From Panax quinquefolius (taxonomy: Eukaryota; Streptophyta; Magnoliopsida; Apiales; Araliaceae), in assembly GCA_020205615.1 (NCBI GenBank), contig CM035163.1, positions 56,083,899-56,147,898 on the forward strand: 64,000 bases of DNA, read 5' to 3'. The notes under the pieces are model-generated. The model was not told where the DNA came from. It saw only the letters and a program-made list of their open reading frames with translations, and searched no databases. This document shows, piece after piece, positions 11,743 through 23,558 of this stretch; the first letter of the stretch is position 1, and every line of letters starts with the position of its first letter. A program made the position numbers and the translations under genes.

Positions 11743-12774
11743 TGTGGCCCCCAAAATAGGTATACATCACCTATATTGTAGTCCCCAAAATACATGTTAC
11801 AAAATTCAAATAAAACTTAATTATACCAACAATGTGTAAAATACGACAAAACATATGCTGTGAGTTTTAATACAAATATTGTCATCTAGACAATATCCAC
11901 ACTCAATTGAGTCCTCATTACATTTATTATCACACTATTTAACAGAATAGTGAGGACTACTAATGCTATTATATGGACCGTCACTCCGTTCTCCGACTAG
12001 TCCATGCTACGTTCTCATTTCCTGAAGAGAACAATGAAAGTAAAAGGGTGAGCTCAACTAGCCCAGTAAGAAATATTATGACTAAGATAATACTGAGAAT
12101 AAATTATCGTTAGCCTTCAACGAGTGTTAAAGCGATACAATATAACAAACATCAAGTTTAAGCTAATGAACAAGCAATCCATTAAAAGAGTCAAGTAGAG
12201 AATAAAATCTACTATCTTTTATGATTTAAAAGATTTTTCATCACTTTTATCGCTGGGACTCAGCTTAATAAATAATCCACATCATCCCTGCACCACAACC
12301 AAGGATATTCATTAGTATCACAACCACAAATTATCCATGCACTACGGGCCAAGGATATTTGTGTATTCATCAATGGTCAGGATCATGCCAACAACTGTCC
12401 ATCAATGCACTACGGGCCAATGAGGACTTTTACCACATCATTTGTAATATTACGGTCATGATTATACCGATTAATCCCTGGTCATAATCATACCAAGTCC
12501 ATCTATGCACTACAGGCCACAAATGACTTTTAACATAATATAAATATGAGGATGATAACAATGATATAAGAATTCAATAAAACAAGTTCAAGAATTAATT
12601 TATCCAGGAACTAATAACGTCCAAATTGTCAACATGATACTTCTTTGTAAAGTAAAATTCAAGAATGCTCAGAAGAATATTTCTATGAAAAGATACTAGA
12701 TGAAACGCAAATATCAAGGATATTCCACTAATTTCAAGGAGTATAGAAGTCAAAACTTTAACTTGTTGAGTATA

Positions 12775-13260
12775 ATAAAGAATGGAATAACAAAAGAAAT
12801 CACCGGGCATGCGATAGGCCGCATGCATGAAGTTATTCCAAGAATAATAAATAACGGAACGGTCATGCGTAGAAGCGCACGCATACATGATATTCCAGCG
12901 AGAATAATAAATAACGGAACGAAGTCGGACGAAATTGCATACCAAGCAGGATGTTCCAAGCAGAATAATAAATAACGGAACGGTCGTGCGTAAGCGCACG
13001 TATGACGGGATGTTCTAATGAGAATAATAAAGAATGGAATAATGAAGAATTTCACCATGTATGCGGTACTCAGCATAGACGAGTTATTCAACATAATGAT
13101 AAAGAATGGAATAATAGGCGAATTTCACCAAGTATGCGGTATTTGCGATAGATGCAGTTATTCAACATAATGATAAAGAATGGAATAACATAAGAATTTC
13201 ACCAAGTATAGTAAATAAAGCAGCGTATCTGAGTTATTCCAATGTAATAAAAAAATGGAA
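12775..13260. repeat. Hairpin-bearing ~58-70 base tandem array in LTR
   Basis: Seven irregular units built on AGAATAATAAATAACGGAAC plus a palindromic core. Cores include GCATGCG/CGCATGC (12807-12826) and CGTGCG-TAAG-CGCACG (12985-13000). Arms differ between units but usually still pair. Confidence 0.75.
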
Positions 13261-13420
13261 TAATGTAAGTTCTCTTCATGAATCTGAAAGAAATAATACC
13301 CCTTACCTTAGAATAACTGGATATAGGAGTAGTGAAGTAGCAGAATACTTTTCTTTTTCTCTCTATAGTTTCTCTCTCTAGAGTTCCAGTGAATTCGTAA
13401 GAAATAATGAAGAATGAGTT

Positions 13421-13429
13421 TTATTTATA
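13421..13429 (-). promoter_or_regulatory. TATA box of LTR 11743-14443
   Basis: TATAAATAA on the minus strand at the family's usual place, with the tandem hairpin array downstream in transcript orientation. Confidence 0.6.
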
Positions 13430-14443
13430 GGAGAATGGTGAATAGTAACTAATTCTGAGCGATCCAGATTGATTTACTTTTAAGCAGACGGTCAGATTGG
13501 TTTACTATAAAATATTCTAATAAAACAAAATCTTTTAAATAAAATATAATATATTCTATTTATAATCTAATAAAACGAATAACATTATAAAAGTATTACA
13601 TTTTTTATATAAAAAAGATTTTACTACAAAACACTTATCACGAGTACTTATCAAACAATATGCGTAATAAAATATAATATATTCTATTTATAGTCTAATA
13701 AAGCGAATAACTTTATAAAAGTATTTACATTTTTATATAAAAAGCTTTTACGTTTTATTACATTAATAATACTAATAAAACAAAACTTCATCATCATTAT
13801 TATAATTCACACTATTAATCGACCGTGTCGTTCCCGGGGAAAGAAGGGCTTTCAATAAGGATTTCTTCCTATTGGCGCGCAATTAGGTGACCAAACCTCT
13901 CCTTAGCAGAACTTCTAGACATCGTTAATATTGAAAATAATAATATTAATAACTTCGTCGTCTCAATTATTAATTTAATAATATATAAAATATCAACAAT
14001 AATTGAATCAATTAACGTGAGATACTATGCAACAATTACTGAAGCAATAATTGAACAAAACTGAGTGACTTCTCACGTAAGCATCAATAATCAATACCGT
14101 GTGCTACTATGCAACCACGCCTATTCCTGTTCTTTTAACACCAGGTGTTTTAACAGTTAACGATAAAACTTCCGTCGTTATTTTCATAAAATATTTTTGT
14201 CGTTTTCTCAATCTGACAATAATTCTGTTGTGGGGTCCACCAATGATTATGCCGTCGTACGAATATTCCCTATTAAAACGAATATTTCCCGAGCAATCGA
14301 ATATTATATAACAACTTGCGTACTTTGTAAAATTTATAAATATTACCCACAACTATAACATTATATCAAATTCATTCCATAATATTCAAAAAAATGATAA
14401 TTATAGAAAATTCATCTTTATTCTTAAAAGTTGGGGTCTTATA

Positions 14444-14457
14444 ATCTCCCCTTCTTA
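14444..14457 (-). promoter_or_regulatory. Polypurine tract
   Basis: Minus strand CATAAGAAGGGGAGAT directly abuts the 3' LTR, the expected place for the plus-strand primer. Confidence 0.7.
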
Positions 14458-15840
14458 TGAAATTTCGCCCTCGAAATTAGGGTACGTACCTGGTATGTCG
14501 AAGAGCTAAGGATACCTTGATTTCATTCAGATTCTAATTCCCAGGTCATTTCCTCAACATCGTGGTTCCTCCATAAAACTTTGACTTGAGGTATAACCTT
14601 GGAGCGTAGAATATGTTCCTTTTTATCCAAGATTTGAACAGGAACCTCTTCATACGTTAAATCTTCTGCTATTTCGTTGGATTCTAACTCAATAATGTGG
14701 TTCGGGTCTTTCACATATTTACGTAACATGGATATATGAAAAACATTATGAACATGAGACATACTTGGCGGTAAAGCGAGTATATAGGCTACAGTCCCTA
14801 CTCGATCGAGGATTAAAAATGGGCCAATGAATCGAGGATTGAGCTTTCCTCTTTTCCAAATCTCGTAACTCCTTTCCATGGAGCAACATGTAACAACACA
14901 TGATCTCCAATATCGAATTCCACGTCCTTTCAATGAAGATCAACATAACTCTTTTGTCGGTCTTGTGAGGTTTTTATACGTTGTCAGATCGTTTGAATCT
15001 TTTCTGTAGTCATACGTACCAATTCCGGTCCCAACAATGTTGCTTCACCCACCTTATCCCAGCATACTAGAGAACGACACTTTCTTCTATACAACGCCTC
15101 GAATGGAGCCATGCCAATACTTGTTTGATAACTGTTGTTGTAAGAAAACTCCACCAATGGTAAGAACTTGTCCCAACTTCCCTTGAAGTCAAGGACACAG
15201 AGTCTTAATAAATCTTCAAGAGTTTGAATAGTCCTCTCGATCGATTGTCAAAAGTCAAATCGCGAGGATGATGCGAACTAACTAAATCGTAAACGTGCCC
15301 ATAGCTTTTTGTAAACTAACCCAAAATCGTGAAGTGAATCTTGGGTCTCGATCGAAACTATGGATCTTGGCATACCATCTGATCTTACAATCTCGTTTAT
15401 GTACATACTGAGCAAAGGCGTTCAAGTGTATAAGTTTCTCGTATTGGTAAGAAATGAGCGGACTTGGTCAATCTATCAACAATGACCCAAATTGCATTTA
15501 TGCCTTGAGAAACCTTGGGAAAACCATACTTGAAATCCATGGTAATGTGCTCCCACTTCCATTCTAGAATTTCAAGTGGTTGCAACGGACCTTTTGGTAC
15601 ATGATGCTCTGCCTTGACTCGTTGACAAGTTAAACACCTTGAGATACATTACCATGGATTTCGTTACTGTTCTTCCCAAAATATATGTCTCTCTCTTCAT
15701 ATTTCCCCACCAAAATATATGTCGAAGATCATGATACATTTTGGTACTCCCAGGATGGATTGCAAACGGTGTGTTGTGCACCTCCATCATGATTTTATAC
15801 TTTAACTCAGGATCGTTAGGAACACAAAGTCTGGAGTTAA
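14458..15840 (-). pseudogene. Integrase with chromodomain-like tail (Ty3/gypsy pol), broken
   Basis: Integrase inserts the cDNA copy into the chromosome. Read on the minus strand it begins with the zinc-binding region (NTPFAIHPGSTKMYHDL, about 15780-15730). The catalytic core start follows, with WEHITMDF and WVIVDRLTKSAHFLP (about 15560-15440). Then a damaged stretch is followed by APFEALY.RKCRS (about 15110) and the C-terminal part GKLNPRFIGPFLIL and HNVFHISMLRKYV (about 14860-14720). The last ~50 residues (VKVLWRNHDVEEMTWELE) resemble the chromodomain-like tail of plant chromoviruses, which is thought to steer integration. Several frame changes and stops make it non-functional. Confidence 0.88.
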
Positions 15841-15850
15841 CTCGAAGTAT

Positions 15851-16560
15851 TCATTCTTCATCGATTCTTGCTTCCAGCATAGCACTTTTTTGTACTTTCT
15901 TCCTCATATGCATCAGCTCCAGGTCTATAGCTTGAGCAGCTTTAACTTTATCGATTAAAGTCGGTTCTACTCGTATATTCGCCATCATCACGTGGGTCCC
16001 TGGAGTCTTTATCTCTATCTCTATCCTTTGCAAGTCATACAAAATGGGCCTCTGCATTAACAATATCGCACTCGTACCCGCATATGATCTTCTACTCAAT
16101 GCGTCAGCTACCACGTTTGCTTTTCCAGGATGGTATTGGATGGTATGATCATAATCTTTCAATAGTTCAAGCCAACGTCGCTGTCGCATGTTGAGTTTCT
16201 TTTGAGTGAAGAAATATTTGAGGCTTTTATGATCTGTAAAGATCTCTACTTTCTCCCCATACAAGTAATGCCTCCAAATCTTTAGTGCAAAAACAACAGC
16301 TGCCAACTCTAGATCATGAGTAGGATAATTCCTCTCCTATTCTTTGAGTTGTCGAGAGGCATAGGCTATGACTTTCCCATGTTACATGAGAACACATCCT
16401 AACCCTTTGCCTGAAAGCATCACTGTAGATGACAAATCCCTCCGAGCCAGATGGTATTGTAAGAACAGGTGATGAAATGAGTCTCCTCTTGAGTTCTTGA
16501 AAACTCTTCTCACATTCCTCGTTCCAACCGAATTTTGTATCTTTCTAAGTCAGCTGAGTT
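15851..16560 (-). pseudogene. RNase H domain of Ty3/gypsy pol, broken
   Basis: RNase H removes the RNA strand during reverse transcription. The clearest frame is 16306-15851, with [16 protein letters not shown], then [11 protein letters not shown] and [15 protein letters not shown], the usual end of the domain. The start of the domain (about 16450-16310), including the ATHDLELA-type segment, is in another frame and carries stops. The region continues into a linker and then the integrase zinc region at 15790. Confidence 0.88.
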
Positions 16561-17392
16561 AAGGGAGTAGCGATTCGAGAAAACCCTTCTACGAATCTCC
16601 GATAATAACCAAACTAAGCAAGAAAAGCTACGTACTGCCGGTCACTAACTAATTTAGGTTGCTCCCAACTTTGAATAGCTTCAATCTTTGCTGGGTCAAA
16701 AGATATTCCGTGACTTGATACCACATTCCCAAGGAATGCTACTTCCTCAAGCCAGAACTCGCATTTCTTAAACTTGGCATAAAGCTTATATTCACGAAGC
16801 TTTTGAAGTATCAGCCTCAAGTGTTGCTCATGATCTTCACGGCTTTTAGAATAGATAAGGATGTCATCAATAAAGACGACCATAAAGTGATCCAAATATT
16901 CCTTGATACTCGGTTCATCATATCCATGAAGGCAGCAGGAGCATTAGTCAATCCAAAAGACATGACTAGGAATTCATAATGCCGTCATAGGAGTTTCGAA
17001 AGTCGTCTTTGGAATGTCATCGGTTCTAATCTTCAATTGGTGATATCCAAAGCGAAGATCAATCTTTGAAAAGAATTTGGCGCCTTACTGTGTTGGTCAA
17101 ACATGTCATCAATACGTGGCAATGGGTACCTATTTTTGATGGTGACATGATTCAACTCCGATAATCAATACAAAGTCGCATACTCTCGTCTTTCTTTTCA
17201 CGAATAAGCAGGGAGCACCCCTAAGAGAGGCGTCTTACTAGGGACGAATGAAACCGATGTCTAACAATTCCTGCAGGTTGGGTCTTTAACTCCTAAAGTT
17301 CAATAGGAGCCATTCGATATGGGGCTTTGGAAATAGGTTTTGTACCGGGTTCAAGGTCGATACAAAATTCAATTTCACGCTCTGGGGGTAGG
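16561..17392 (-). pseudogene. Reverse transcriptase of Ty3/gypsy pol, broken
   Basis: The polymerase active-site motif FIDDILIYS is present (about 16872-16846), followed by CEFWLEEVAFLG and IQSWEQPK (16740-16660), the fingers-palm-thumb part of gypsy RT. Upstream (17340-16900) the RLCIDYR and [13 protein letters not shown] segments can be traced only across frameshifts. The start of RT is separated from the protease by the solo LTR at 17393-20834: sequence before and after that insertion joins into one polyprotein once the insertion and one copy of GTAGG are set aside. Confidence 0.88.
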
Positions 17393-18323
17393 TGTAACGT
17401 CCATGAATTTGAAACTCCTTATTAATTAAATATGTGATTTAATTTTAATGAGTTAGTTTTGTGTGATTATTTAAACCTTATGTGGTTATGTGAATTTATG
17501 AAATGATTAAAGGGAGTCGCTAAAAGTTGATTTAAATTAGTGGACTAACCCTAAGTTTTTAATATTAAGAAATTGATAAGATAATTAATAATTAAATATT
17601 CAATTTACTTGAATATAGTAGCAAGAGATTATTTATATTGATTAATTGTAATTATGAGTAATTAATTGATAGTGTGTTATTTAATAATTATTATTTGATA
17701 AATAATAATTAATGTGTAATAGATTAATAGTTTATAAAATGATTATATGTTTACTTGATTTATTTGTGCAAGCATGCAATATAGTAAACCTTTATTATGT
17801 GGTAGTTAATTGTATATTTTATATAGTACAAGGTGGCACATTAATATGTCTATATATAGACTATATAGTAAGAGTTATTTGCATTCATGTGAGTTGCATA
17901 ATAACAGTCATGGTAATTGAAAATGTACATGAATTATATGTATGTGCACTACTTGATACATTGTAATTAGGAAAATACATTGTATGCTCTTTGAATCTTT
18001 ATAACCTATGTTATAATATATAAATTATGTAGTAGTAGCAATACATTTATATTACATTATGGGAATTATAGTGTCCAAACCAAGCCTTAGTTGATCAAGT
18101 ATGCTGAGAATTATTTCCTTGTCCCAAAATGAGTGTCACCAAGTACATGAACAATGAACTAAAGGCTAGTTTACGTATTTTTTAAATGGCTAATTAGGTG
18201 ATCATTTGCTAGCTAGGTGGCTGGTAGAGAGTTGTTAAACCACTCTTGATTATCCTTTGTTTCCTTCCATTACACTATGAACTTCAATCTTGTGTAATAT
18301 GATTATCTAGTCCAAGTCCCCTC

Positions 18324-18331
18324 TATAAATA
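18324..18331 (+). promoter_or_regulatory. TATA box of solo LTR 17393-20834
   Basis: CCCCTCTATAAATACTAGCTC, matched in context by CTCCTCTATAAATAACAAC at 26807 in the related LTR. Confidence 0.6.
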
Positions 18332-19960
18332 CTAGCTCCAAATTCAGTTTTGTTGTTTGTTTAAGTTTGATATTGAGAGTTCTAAGTTGCTGAGAAAGTT
18401 TGGGAGCATACTTAGTGTATAAGGAAGCCAATTCAAGCCAAGAGGTATAAAATCTTAACTTGTGTTCTTGAAATGGGTTTTGTCAAATTCTTGAGAATTA
18501 CTTGAAATTCTTCGTTAGTTTATGTGAATTATCATGCCATGATATATTTATAATATATGTCTTCATGTATGAACACTTTATATTGATTTGGAGCATGCTT
18601 GAATTGTTGGAAACCATGTTGGTTAAGGATCTACAAACAGAGTAACCTTCTTCGCTCGATATGAGCACATGCCTTGACTCACGCCCTATTTGTATTAGTC
18701 TTGTTGTGTAATTCTTACTGAACCCGAACCTAGTTTTTTTCGAGGGCATAATGTTGTTCCCTAATTGTATTAGGGTAGGTAGCATTGCACCGATCCTGCA
18801 CTGACACGATGTTTTCTATTTTGATCTGTTTCATGCTAACTTGTTAGTACATGGTAGAGCAAGCTTGTAAACTGTTTTTAACATGCACACGTAGGCACAT
18901 GCATGTAGTATGAACAAGTATAACCATGTTAGTAACTACAATGGACACAACACTTGTGGTATTGAAGTGAGATTTGTGATTTCAAAAGTGAACTTGACCA
19001 ATACTTTGTCTTATAAGATCTGACCATTTGAACATGCATATGTGGCTTGAATATATGTTGTAAATGCATGAGAGTTACATGTTAAGATGCCTTATATGTG
19101 CTAAGTTGACTTAGTATAAAATTCAAAGAAAAAAAAAGAATGAGGAAGCTAATGTCATCACGTAATGAGTAACATATGTTATGACCATGCAAGCATGTGT
19201 ATTAGGATTCATTATACCTATAGACATATTGACATAAACATCGTTTGATTAATATATGGTTTTCACTTATGCACACATAGTCATAAAGAAAGGGAAATTT
19301 CTAGAATATGGATTATGTGAGTAAGGTATACATGTGTTGTCTATATACGAGCATGACTACTAAGTATTGTATTGCCAAGGTTGTATTAAGCATGATGATT
19401 ACGTGACTTTTTATGTTTTAATGACATATAATGTGTAAGCTAAACTTGTGGTAATGAACCCAGGTAGAATCATGTGTTATATGTGAAACTCTAGCATGTA
19501 TGTATGTTAAAATGTATGTGTGATTAGTGTGTTAGGGTGGATGAAGTCGAGAAGCAGAGCTCAACCTTGTGCAGTTCGGCTAAGGGACAAAGCAACAAGG
19601 CGATCCTAAGCTGAGACAGTAGCAATGCTGGCAAATCCCGCGATCTTGCCAAGATGAGCTATTTTTGGTTCTGAAAGTTAAGGCATGCTTATATAATTAC
19701 TTTACTTTGTAATGTGTGACCAATATGTCATATAATGTGTTGAGAAGCATGCCATGTGATGACTGAATTCTTTTAAGTGTAGACTCGCTTACACATACTA
19801 ATTGAAAGACCGACTTGTTAATGTTAGGTCGTTTTAACGCAAGTTAATTAAAGCTAGTATTATACTGTAGCTGAGCAAACAGGCAAGTTCCCTAAACTTA
19901 CTCCATTTATTAGTGAGTAAGTATCTTAAACCCTTGCATTACTTTATTCGACGTATACCG

Positions 19961-20030
19961 TAAGCAAGTTCTTTGAACCCTACTTTTGTTAAGCAAGTTC
20001 TTTGAACCCTACTTTTGTTAAGCAAGTTCC
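19961..20030. repeat. 29-base tandem duplication in solo LTR
   Basis: Two perfect copies of TAAGCAAGTTCTTTGAACCC.. (19961 and 19990), then a partial third. These resemble the AAGTTCCTAACC phrases of the related LTR near 28660-28790. Confidence 0.8.
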
Positions 20031-20432
20031 CTAAACTTACTCTATATTATATTGGGCAAGTATCCAAATTTATTGTGTTGGAAGTAATAGAGTCTGAACC
20101 TTTGTTCGGTCTGACAAACGTATGAAGTTTTAAAAGCTATCCACAAATCAATTGATGGTAAGGTTTCTTAGACTGAAAGAACACCCCTTTCTATGAGAGG
20201 GGATTGCAGGTATCTAATAAAGATACAATGAACATATTTAAATGTTATGCATATACATAGAGTACGTGAGGCTGATCCCCTCAAGTACTTATTCTGTAGC
20301 CAGTAACCAAAGGGTCAATTAGCTATTGATTCCATTGGAGTGTTATAGTTCAAAGTCTATTTGACTAGCAGTTATTCTAAAAGCAATCATTATCTTTGCT
20401 TATGATATTCATATTGTTGAATCTTTCAGATA

Positions 20433-20488
20433 TTGTTGTACTTAAACTTGTTGAGCAAACTTGTTGTACTTAAACTTGTTGAGCAAAC
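20433..20488. repeat. 28-base tandem duplication in solo LTR
   Basis: Two perfect copies of TTGTTGTACTTAAACTTGTT.. at 20433 and 20461. Confidence 0.85.
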
Positions 20489-20839
20489 TTGTTGCTCATC
20501 CTTGCTATATCATGAATTATATTGCAGCTAAACCCGAGACCTCAGGAAAGGACAAGGGTAAAGGGAAGATGTAGGATTATTACGAGAAGCAGAATTTATC
20601 TTATGCTTAGTTTAAATTCGATTATGTAGTATGAACCTTAATGTTTATTTTAGGGTATGTTTGTAGATTGATATTAAGGTTATCGTATCTTGGGACTAGT
20701 AACACCTTTTGAATGAACGACGTACGTTTATTATATTCCGCATTTTAGTTATCGTATGATGTTTAGAGGTGGATGTTTGTATTTTATCGTGATGACCGAC
20801 CGGGGTCAGAGGACCCAGATTCGGGGGCGTCACAGTAGG

Positions 20840-21515
20840 CCAGGAAGTTCTTCAGGGAATACGCCAGGAAATTCATTAACAATAGAAATATCATTCAAAA
20901 CTGATGTATTTTTGTTTAGATCCGTGACATGAGCTAAGAAAGCTTGACATCCATTTTTCAATAAACGAATAGCTTTATGGCTTGAGATGACAATGATTGA
21001 TTTTAATGGTTTGGTTACTTGAATTCGCATAATAGGTTGGTTAGGAATATGAAAGCTAACAACCTTACGAAAATAATCAATTTTTGCATGATGAGTAGTT
21101 AACCAATCAATCCCTAGAATTACGTCAAATGCAAGTATTTTCAATGAAATAAGATTGACAGGTAATGTGAGGGTACCAATTTGAACCAAACAAGACTTAT
21201 AAACAATGGATGTAATGAAGGCTTCTCCAAACGGAGTTTCAACAGATAAGTCAAAGTCCAATTTCTCTGGAGTCAAATTTAAACGTTGAGCACAAGTAGG
21301 AGAAATAAAAGAATGGGTAGAATAGGTATCAAATAAGGTATATACTTCGCTAGAGTTTCTGATAAGCTTACCTGTGATGACCTCATTCGGGTTCCTTGCT
21401 TTCTGGGAGGTCACGACAAACGCTCTCCCTTGCACTACTGGCTTTGACTTTTCTGGAACGTCCTTTGGTGCCTCCATCCTAGCTGAACTTGTCTTCGGTG
21501 AACGACAAAATTGGG
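20840..21515 (-). pseudogene. Aspartic protease region of Ty3/gypsy gag-pol
   Basis: The minus-strand frame is open from the second zinc knuckle into the protease. The protease start is visible as YTLFDTYSTHSFIS, where the catalytic D-T-G of retroviral-type aspartic proteases has become D-T-Y. The later hydrophobic segment FDVILGIDWL is typical of the second conserved motif. The protein then reaches FPGVFPEELPG, the usual protease-RT linker, and is interrupted by the solo LTR. The altered glycine predicts loss of protease activity even though the frame is intact. Confidence 0.85.
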
Positions 21516-22247
21516 CTAGGTGACCTTCTCTTCCACAATTATAACATGCTTTGGACGACATCGCGCAGTTTGGACTGATGTGTCCCTCCCCTCCGCATTT
21601 GAAGCATATGATAGGTGGTCGTTCTCCTTCGGGTGCTGGTGCTGACGTCTTTCCATCATCGTTGAATCTCCTCTTCTTGAAATGTCCATTCTTATTGTTT
21701 TGGCCATGATTACCACCGAAGTGGTTACCATTTCTGGCATGTTGATTCCCTTCACGCTTATTATCACCGCTTCGATGACTGTTATCACTGATATTATCAT
21801 TTTACTGGCTGCTCTCTTTTGGTTGGGTTGACTCAATATCGTGCTCCAATAACTGAGCCCTATTAACAACATCTGAATACAAACACAATTTATGAGAGAT
21901 AAGATATTAACGTATCTCGGGTTTTAAATCTCTTAGAAATATTCGCGTCATTCTCTCATCATAATTAACCAAATGGGACGCAAACCGGGACAACTTGGAA
22001 AACTTAGCTTCGTACTGCGTCACGGTCATGTTGTTTTGCTCCAGCTTGATGAACTTTACCTCTTTCATGTGACGAATACTTTCAGGAAAGTACTTATCGT
22101 TGAACAATTCTTGGAACTTCTCCCAAGTCATCTTCGGTCTGCGGCGAGTTGAGTATGCGTTTTCTGATTTCCACCGAAGAATTTGCCCTCTGCCGCGCAA
22201 CATGAAGGTGGCAAAGGGAACCTTTTGCTCCTCGGAGCATCCCAGGA
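21505..22247 (-). pseudogene. Gag with two CCHC zinc knuckles, N-terminus deleted
   Basis: Gag packages element RNA. On the minus strand the retained part starts at SEEQKVPFATFML (about 22240) and continues through TWEKFQELFNDKYFP and QYEAKFSKLSRFASH to about 21907, then frameshifts into a basic, glycine-poor region. Two zinc knuckles lie at 21606-21505: CFKCGGEGHISPNC and CYNCGREGHLAQFC, both with perfect C-x2-C-x4-H-x4-C spacing. The N-terminal third seen in the plus-strand copy (53088-53440) is missing, because a deletion joins gag directly to the middle of the 5' LTR at about 22248. Confidence 0.88.
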
Positions 22248-22914
22248 CAATGTTAAACTGATAAAATACAATAGACATCAAGTTTAACTGCAGCGAAATA
22301 AGCAATCCATTAAAATAGTCAAGTAGAGAATAAAATCTACTATCTTTTATGATTTAAAAGGTTTTTCCATCACTTTTATCGCTGAGACTCAGCTTAATAA
22401 ATAATCCACATCATCCCTGCACTACGGCCAAGGATATTCATTAGTATCACAACCACAAATTATCCATGGACTACGGGCCAAGGATATTCGTGTATTCATC
22501 AATGGTCATGATCATGCCAAAAACTGTCCATCAATGCACTACGTGCTAATGAGGACTTTTACCACATCATTTGTAATATTACGATCATGATTATACCAAT
22601 TAATCCCTAGTCATAATCATACAAAGTCCATCTATGCACTACAGGCCACAAATGACTTTCAATATAATATAAACATGAGGATGATGACAATGATATAAGA
22701 ATTCAATAAAACAAGTTCAAGAATTAATTTATCCAGGAACTAATAACGTCCAAATTGTCAACATGATACTTCTTTTTAGAGTAAAATTCAAGAATGCTCA
22801 GAAGAATATTTCCATGAAAAGATACTGGATGAAAAGCAAATATCAAGAATATTCCACTAATTTCATAGAGTATAGAAGTCAAAACTTTAACCAATCGAGT
22901 ATAATAAAGAATGG

Positions 22915-23395
22915 AATAACAAAAGAAATCACCAGGCATGCGGTAGACCGCACATACATGTTATTCCAATAGAATAATAAATAACGGAACCAGGTCATGT
23001 GTAAACGCACAGACAGGATATTCCAACAGAATAATAAATAACGGAACCAGGTTAGGCGAAATTCGCACCAACAGGATGTTCTAACAGAATAATAAATAAT
23101 GGAACCAGGTCATGCGTAAACGCACAGACAGGATGTTCCAACAGAATAATAAAGAATGGAATAACAGAAAAATTTCACCATGTATGCGGTACTTCGCATA
23201 GACAGGTTATTCCAACATAATGATAAAGAATAGAATAACAGAAGAATTTTACCAAGTAAGCGGTTCTTCACATAGACAGGTTATTCCAACATAATGATAA
23301 AGAATGGAATAACAAAAGAATTTCACCAAGTATAGGGTAGGCCAGCGTGATCAAAAGTTATTCTAATGAGAATAAAAAAATGGAATAATGAAGTT
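22915..23395. repeat. Hairpin-bearing ~58-base tandem array in LTR
   Basis: Unit starts at about 22981, 23039 and 23096 give a 57-58 base period. Cores: TGCGG-TAGA-CCGCA (22939-22952), TGTGT-AAAC-GCACA, GCGA-AAT-TCGC, TGCG-TAAA-CGCA (23113-23124) and TATGCG..CGCATA (23183-23200). Confidence 0.8.
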
Positions 23396-23549
23396 CTCTT
23401 CATGAATACTGAAAGAAATAATACCCTTACCTTAGAACAATTGGATATAGGAGTAGTGAAGTAGCGAGAATACTTTTCTTTTCTTTCTCTCTATAGTTTC
23501 TCTCTCTAGAGTTTGGTGAATTCATAAGAAATAATGAAGGAATGAGCTT

Positions 23550-23558
23550 CTATTTATA
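23550..23558 (-). promoter_or_regulatory. TATA box of LTR 22248-24683
   Basis: TATAAATAG on the minus strand, followed by AAGCTCATTCC as in other family copies. Confidence 0.6.

Larger units (their letters stand above)
11743..14443 (-). repeat. 3' LTR of element 11743-24683
   Basis: About 2.70 kb, with the left end TGTGGCCCCC decayed from TGTGACGCCCCC and the right end GGGGTCTTATA decayed from ..TTACA. Paired with the truncated LTR ending at 24683. It contains GCCAAGGATATTC modules (about 12290-12520), the hairpin array at 12775-13260 and the conserved GAGCTCAACTAGCC block at 12050. Confidence 0.9.
17393..20834 (+). mobile_element. Solo LTR (3.4 kb) inserted in PR-RT junction
   Basis: A 3442-base unit with ends TGTAACGTCC..GGGGGCGTCACA and a perfect 5-base duplication GTAGG (17388-17392 and 20835-20839). 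No primer site, polypurine tract or internal coding is present. A TATAAATA box on the plus strand gives plus orientation. It resembles the solo LTR at 25659-29779 in arrangement (shared phrases GGACAAGGGTAAAG near the end and GCTCATCCTTGCT), so both belong to one diverged family of large LTRs. Open frames inside show no known domain. Confidence 0.9.

Noticed and set aside
11418..11795. Open frames encoding poly-isoleucine and poly-asparagine
   Set aside because: They are read-through of the ATT/AAT microsatellite in different frames; no non-repeat coding sequence is present.
12595..13094. Open frames of 91-134 codons on both strands
   Set aside because: They lie wholly inside an LTR and over its tandem array. 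The matching frames at 22724-22972 are the paired LTR, and reading is not conserved.
17712..17966. 84-codon open frame in the solo LTR at 17393
   Set aside because: Hydrophobic low-complexity reading of AT-rich LTR upstream of its TATA box; no motif and no counterpart in the related LTR at 25659.
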